This document shows positions 5,902-7,773 of a DNA stretch of 7,773 nt, one piece after another. Numbering within the stretch: the first letter of the stretch is position 1; each line of letters begins with the position of its first letter. Both the position numbers and the translations under genes were made by a program. Origin of the DNA: Gemmatimonadota bacterium (GTDB lineage: Bacteria > Gemmatimonadota > Gemmatimonadetes > Longimicrobiales > Longimicrobiaceae); contig JAHWJV010000159.1 in the NCBI GenBank assembly GCA_019348265.1, positions 1 to 7,773 of the forward strand, in the 5' to 3' direction. The notes below the pieces were generated by a model. It searched no databases. It worked only from the letters and a program-made list of their open reading frames with translations, and was not told the DNA's origin.

Positions 5902-5918
5902 GGTGCGGACTCCGCACC
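5902..5918. terminator. Perfect hairpin between convergent genes (GGTGCGG-ACT-CCGCACC)
   Basis: A 7-bp G/C-rich stem with a 3-base loop lies between the plus-strand PRC group (last stop at 5898-5900) and the stop of the minus-strand receiver gene (5956). Position between converging genes suits a bidirectional terminator. No T-run follows on the plus strand. On the minus strand a short TTTT occurs about 10 bases further on. The stem is seen directly; its role is inferred. Confidence 0.45.
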
Positions 5919-5955
5919 ACGCCCGCACCGCGTTGGAGACGGGGCGGGCTGCCGC

Positions 5956-6348
5956 TCACCCCGCGCGCCCATACTCGGGCGGGAGGAGCCGGCGCACGAG
6001 AGCCTCTAGTTGCTCGGGACCTGCTCCCTCCTCGGCCCAGGCACGAAACCCCTCATCCCGAAGTGCCCTCGGATCCGGGATATTTCCGGGCTCGCAGAGC
6101 GCCGCCACAGGAATGTGCATCGTCCGGGTGTCGGAGTGCAGGAGTCGTATGAGCTGCCAGCCGTCCAGGATCGGCATCGAAAGAGCCAGCAGGATCACGT
6201 CCGGACAATAGCTCCGCGCCCAGAGAACGCTTTCGAGCCCGGAAGGTGCGCCGATCGGGTGGAGCCCGGCGCGTGCGAGCGCATCGGTGAGGCCGCGCCG
6301 GAGGACGTCGTTCGCGTGCACGACCAGAACGCCAGGTTTTCGCATCAT
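5956..6348 (-). CDS. Single-domain receiver protein lacking phosphorylation residues (pseudo-receiver)
   Basis: A 130-residue protein consisting only of a CheY-like receiver fold: VLVV (beta 1, 7-10), LRRGLTDALARAG (helix 1), CPDVILLALSMPILDGWQL (48-66, beta 3 and the P..DGW turn), HIPVAAL (beta 4) and GFRAWAEEGAGPEQLEALV (beta 5/helix 5). Aligned with active receivers, the acidic pair is His11-Ala12, the phospho-acceptor Asp is Ala55, the Thr/Ser switch is Cys85 and the conserved Lys is Glu107. Normal Mg2+-dependent phosphorylation is therefore not expected; it may act through protein contacts or another signal. No output domain and no histidine kinase are nearby. An in-frame TAA sits just upstream (6360-6358), so the start must be ATG 6348 or the next ATG at 6345. 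No Shine-Dalgarno site precedes it. The fold call is confident; the role is unknown. Confidence 0.82.
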   Translation of the reverse strand: MMRKPGVLVVHANDVLRRGLTDALARAGLHPIGAPSGLESVLWARSYCPDVILLALSMPILDGWQLIRLLHSDTRTMHIPVAALCEPGNIPDPRALRDEGFRAWAEEGAGPEQLEALVRRLLPPEYGRAG

Positions 6349-6352
6349 CGGA

Positions 6353-6360
6353 GGAGGTTA
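6353..6360 (-). promoter_or_regulatory. TAACCTCC motif just before the pseudo-receiver start
   Basis: On the minus strand TAACCTCCTCCG leads directly into ATG 6348, where a ribosome binding site would be expected. TAACCT falls at -12 to -7 relative to the A of ATG, the place of a -10 box if the mRNA is leaderless. The same arrangement (TATCCTCC) precedes the DUF421 gene. A role is inferred. Confidence 0.35.
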
Positions 6361-6873
6361 GAGAAAATGGCGCCGTAGCTGACGGACCTTCGAGCGCCGG
6401 CACCATGCCATTGGCGCAGAAGGTGTTCCCGCGGTCGGGGCGGGTGGTGACAGCTCGCGGTCGCCCGATCTACTGTCCACACGCGGCATCAAGCGCGCTC
6501 GGGTTCTCAGGGGCGCGATGCCCCCCGGGCGGTGTCTTTTCGGCGAGGCGAGGCCCGACGAATGCAGCTTCGAGCAGCTGCCGGCGGTTCGCGGACACGC
6601 GGCAGAGGAGGCCCGCGCTGTCCGCCTCACATGGCTCGCGCGGCGAGGGTCTTGCGAATCCTCCCTCTCGCTCCCGGCGGCCGGCGAATGAAGAGATGTG
6701 CGGTGTGCCCCGCCGCCGCCGCGGAGCGCCACATACCCGGTCATCTGCGGGCGCCGATACGCCGCCCAGAGGGAGTAATCCTTCCCCGGAGACTACACCG
6801 GTGGCCAGACGCCCGGGCGGGCTGCCGGCCCCCAGCGGGCGCTCGCCCGCAAAATTTTGAATTCCGTAGCGTT
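6361..6873. other. About 510 bases without a convincing gene
   Basis: This stretch separates the divergent pseudo-receiver and DUF421 genes. Long open frames on both strands (6405-6860 plus, 6470-6883 minus, 6358-6744 minus) reflect GC-rich sequence. Their products are Arg/Pro/Ser-rich, lack ribosome binding sites and show no domain. It contains an imperfect inverted repeat at about 6696-6734 and an A/T-rich patch (AAAATTTTGAATT, 6851-6863) near the DUF421 start that may belong to its promoter. No tRNA, CRISPR array or insertion sequence was seen. Confidence 0.5.
6696..6734. repeat. Imperfect inverted repeat
   Basis: ATGT at 6696-6699 pairs with ACAT at 6731-6734. After a 2-base bulge, GGTGT (6702-6706) pairs with GCGCC (6726-6730) using two G-T wobbles, around a CCG-repeat loop. 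Because of this symmetry, both strands read a similar peptide string with PRRRRG in the middle. It could form an RNA hairpin or be a dispersed-repeat fragment; no function is evident. Confidence 0.3.
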
Positions 6874-6881
6874 TATCCTCC
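6874..6881 (+). promoter_or_regulatory. TATCCTCC motif just before the DUF421 start
   Basis: TATCCTCC is followed by ACAA and ATG 6886. TATCCT occupies -12 to -7 relative to the A of ATG, as for a -10 box of a leaderless mRNA, and no Shine-Dalgarno site is present. It matches the TAACCTCC before the pseudo-receiver gene at the same spacing. No good -35 was found; AAAATT or TTTTGA at 6851-6860 is nearest. Confidence 0.35.
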
Positions 6882-6885
6882 ACAA

Positions 6886-7395
6886 ATGCTGTTCAACGGC
6901 TTTGACCCGCTGCTTCGCACGCTGGTAACCGGCGTCTTGGGCTACACTGCACTCGTGATCCTGCTTCGCGTCTCCGGGAAACGGACGCTCGCGAAGTGGA
7001 ACGCATTCGACTTCGTCGTGACGGTGGCGTTCGGATCCACGCTGGCTTCGGCGCTGCTCTCCGAAACGACATCTACCGTGCAGGCGATCGTCGCGTTCGG
7101 GGTGCTCATCGCGCTCCAGTTCATCGTCACCTCGGCTTCGGTGCGGTCACGGGAGATTGAGCGGCTGGTGAAGGCTGAGCCCGTTCTGCTGGTCGAAGAG
7201 GGGGAGCTCCGACGCGCGGCGATGCTGAAGGAACGGGTGACGAACGCCGAAATTCTGGCGGCGCTACGGCGTGCAGGGATTTCAGATGTGCGGGAGGTGG
7301 CAGCGCTTGTTCTCGAGACCGATGGGAGCTTCAGCGTCATCCAGTCGGGATCAGGGGCGGCGGAGAGCACCCTCGCGGACGTGCGGCGAGCCTAG
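6886..7395 (+). CDS. DUF421 (YetF/YcaP-type) membrane protein
   Basis: A 169-residue inner-membrane protein. Three hydrophobic segments fill the first half: about 11-28 (LVTGVLGYTALVILLRVS), 43-60 (FVVTVAFGSTLASALLS) and 66-86 (VQAIVAFGVLIALQFIVTSAS). The conserved SGKRTLAKWNAFDFVVTVAFGS (about 29-50) is the hallmark of the DUF421/YetF family. The second half is a small soluble domain with the typical EPVLLVEEGELRRAAMLKERVTNAEIL...LRRAGI...EVAALVLETDGSFSVI pattern. The length fits short family members. YetF-type proteins are widespread and linked in some bacteria to spore or envelope functions, but no biochemical role is settled. ATG 6886 is chosen because the first helix follows at once and upstream in-frame sequence is Arg/Pro-rich. 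The gene stands alone, with the GH15 gene about 190 bases downstream. Confidence 0.85.
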   Translation: MLFNGFDPLLRTLVTGVLGYTALVILLRVSGKRTLAKWNAFDFVVTVAFGSTLASALLSETTSTVQAIVAFGVLIALQFIVTSASVRSREIERLVKAEPVLLVEEGELRRAAMLKERVTNAEILAALRRAGISDVREVAALVLETDGSFSVIQSGSGAAESTLADVRRA

Positions 7396-7464
7396 CGTGG
7401 TCATTCGGCGGTGCGGCGCCGCCGGCTCTGGCGAGAGCACTCGAGATCCATCCCTGCAGGGCCC

Positions 7465-7479
7465 GGCGGGTGGTCCGCC
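7465..7479 (+). other. Short hairpin GGCGG-GTGGT-CCGCC after DUF421
   Basis: A perfect 5-bp stem with a 5-base loop lies about 70 bases after the DUF421 stop. A second possible stem of the same kind sits at about 7405-7421. Neither has a T-tract, so at best they are weak terminator candidates in a GC-rich spacer. Confidence 0.25.
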
Positions 7480-7583
7480 GCTGAGGGCGGGCGCCGCGGC
7501 ACGTTTCATGGTGGTCGAGCACCGGAGACACCTCGCTCCAACGCGCCTGCAGGCGGCGGAAGGCCTCGGAAATCGATAGTGAA

Positions 7584-7773
7584 ATGGCTGCGCGCATAGA
7601 GGATTACGCATTGATCGGCGACTGCGAGACGGCCGCTCTCGTCTCCCGGACCGGATCGATCGACTGGCTCTGCTGGCCGCGGTTCGACTCCGGAGCGTGT
7701 TTCGCCGCGCTTCTCGGCGGTCCCGAGCACGGGCGCTGGCAGATCGCACCCACGGATCCCGACGCCCGCGTCA
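7584..7773 (+). CDS. Glycoside hydrolase family 15 (glucoamylase/trehalase-like), N-terminal part
   Basis: The frame opens at ATG 7584 and is still open at the window edge, giving 63 complete codons. The product, MAARIEDYALIGDCETAALVS followed by RTGSIDWLCWPRFDS and ACFAALLGGPEHGRWQIAP, is the distinctive trehalase-like N-terminal domain of bacterial GH15 proteins: IEDYALIGD, the GSIDWLC.PRFDS signature and F..LLG...G.W. Members hydrolyse alpha-linked glucose from maltodextrins or trehalose; full-length proteins are about 600 residues, with catalytic Glu residues in the later (alpha/alpha)6 barrel, which is outside this window. There is no signal peptide, so it is cytoplasmic. The upstream sequence shows only a weak purine stretch (GATAGTGAA) as ribosome binding site. 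Substrate cannot be decided from this part. Confidence 0.85.
   Translation, partial: MAARIEDYALIGDCETAALVSRTGSIDWLCWPRFDSGACFAALLGGPEHGRWQIAPTDPDARV

Noticed and set aside
5393..5959. Minus-strand frame of 188 codons whose ATG overlaps the pseudo-receiver stop
   Set aside because: The ATGA overlap is attractive, but the product is Arg/Ala/Ser-rich without motifs and its second half is antisense to the well-supported PRC-barrel gene.
6350..6378. Perfect Shine-Dalgarno GGAGGAGG on the + strand followed nine bases later by ATGGCGCCGTAG
   Set aside because: The frame encodes only three residues. The purine run is simply the complement of the CCTCC motif before the minus-strand pseudo-receiver gene.
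6470..6883. Minus-strand frame of 137 codons, divergent from DUF421
   Set aside because: It starts at GTG without a ribosome binding site, the product is Arg/Pro-rich with no domain, and the other strand is equally open. Conservation would be needed to revive it.

Overview
This is a GC-rich bacterial chromosomal stretch with strong G/C preference at third codon positions. It has Sec-type signal peptides, clear Shine-Dalgarno sites at several genes and no mobile-element hallmarks. The gene set combines a nucleoside hydrolase, a secreted two-domain acetyl-esterase-like protein, a diketogulonate reductase, PRC-barrel and DUF421 proteins and a GH15 enzyme. That would suit a soil or plant-matter heterotroph; Gemmatimonadota is my guess from this style of gene content, but no marker gene here proves it.

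Left part (1-4311, all + strand): the C-terminal part of a nucleoside hydrolase; a secreted tandem alpha/beta-hydrolase of the acetyl xylan esterase type; two tiny overlapping reading frames that look like remnants; and a near full-length homologue of E. coli YiaK/DlgD (2,3-diketo-L-gulonate reductase). Together they look like a catabolic group for plant-derived nucleosides, esterified sugars and sugar acids.

Middle part (4312-5900): a small minus-strand gene with a very strong ribosome binding site encodes a Gly/Tyr-rich peptide with an internal repeat and converges on dlgD. A gap of about 390 bases follows. Then comes a compact + strand group: a two-helix membrane protein, a PRC-barrel protein, and a doubtful 70-residue frame that overlaps the PRC stop codon.

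Right part (5901-7773): a minus-strand single-domain receiver protein has lost essentially all the phosphorylation residues (a pseudo-receiver). About 540 bases without a convincing gene follow, then a DUF421/YetF-type membrane protein on +, a 190-base gap with short palindromes, and the first 63 codons of a GH15 (glucoamylase/trehalase-like) enzyme that runs off the window. The pseudo-receiver and the DUF421 gene lack a Shine-Dalgarno site and share a TANCCTCC motif at the same distance from their start codons.

Most worth following up: the repeat-peptide gene at 4324-4521, the pseudo-receiver, the shared start-site motif, and two places (640-837 and 3150-3313) where coding signal steps between frames. 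No complete new multi-gene system can be demonstrated from this window.
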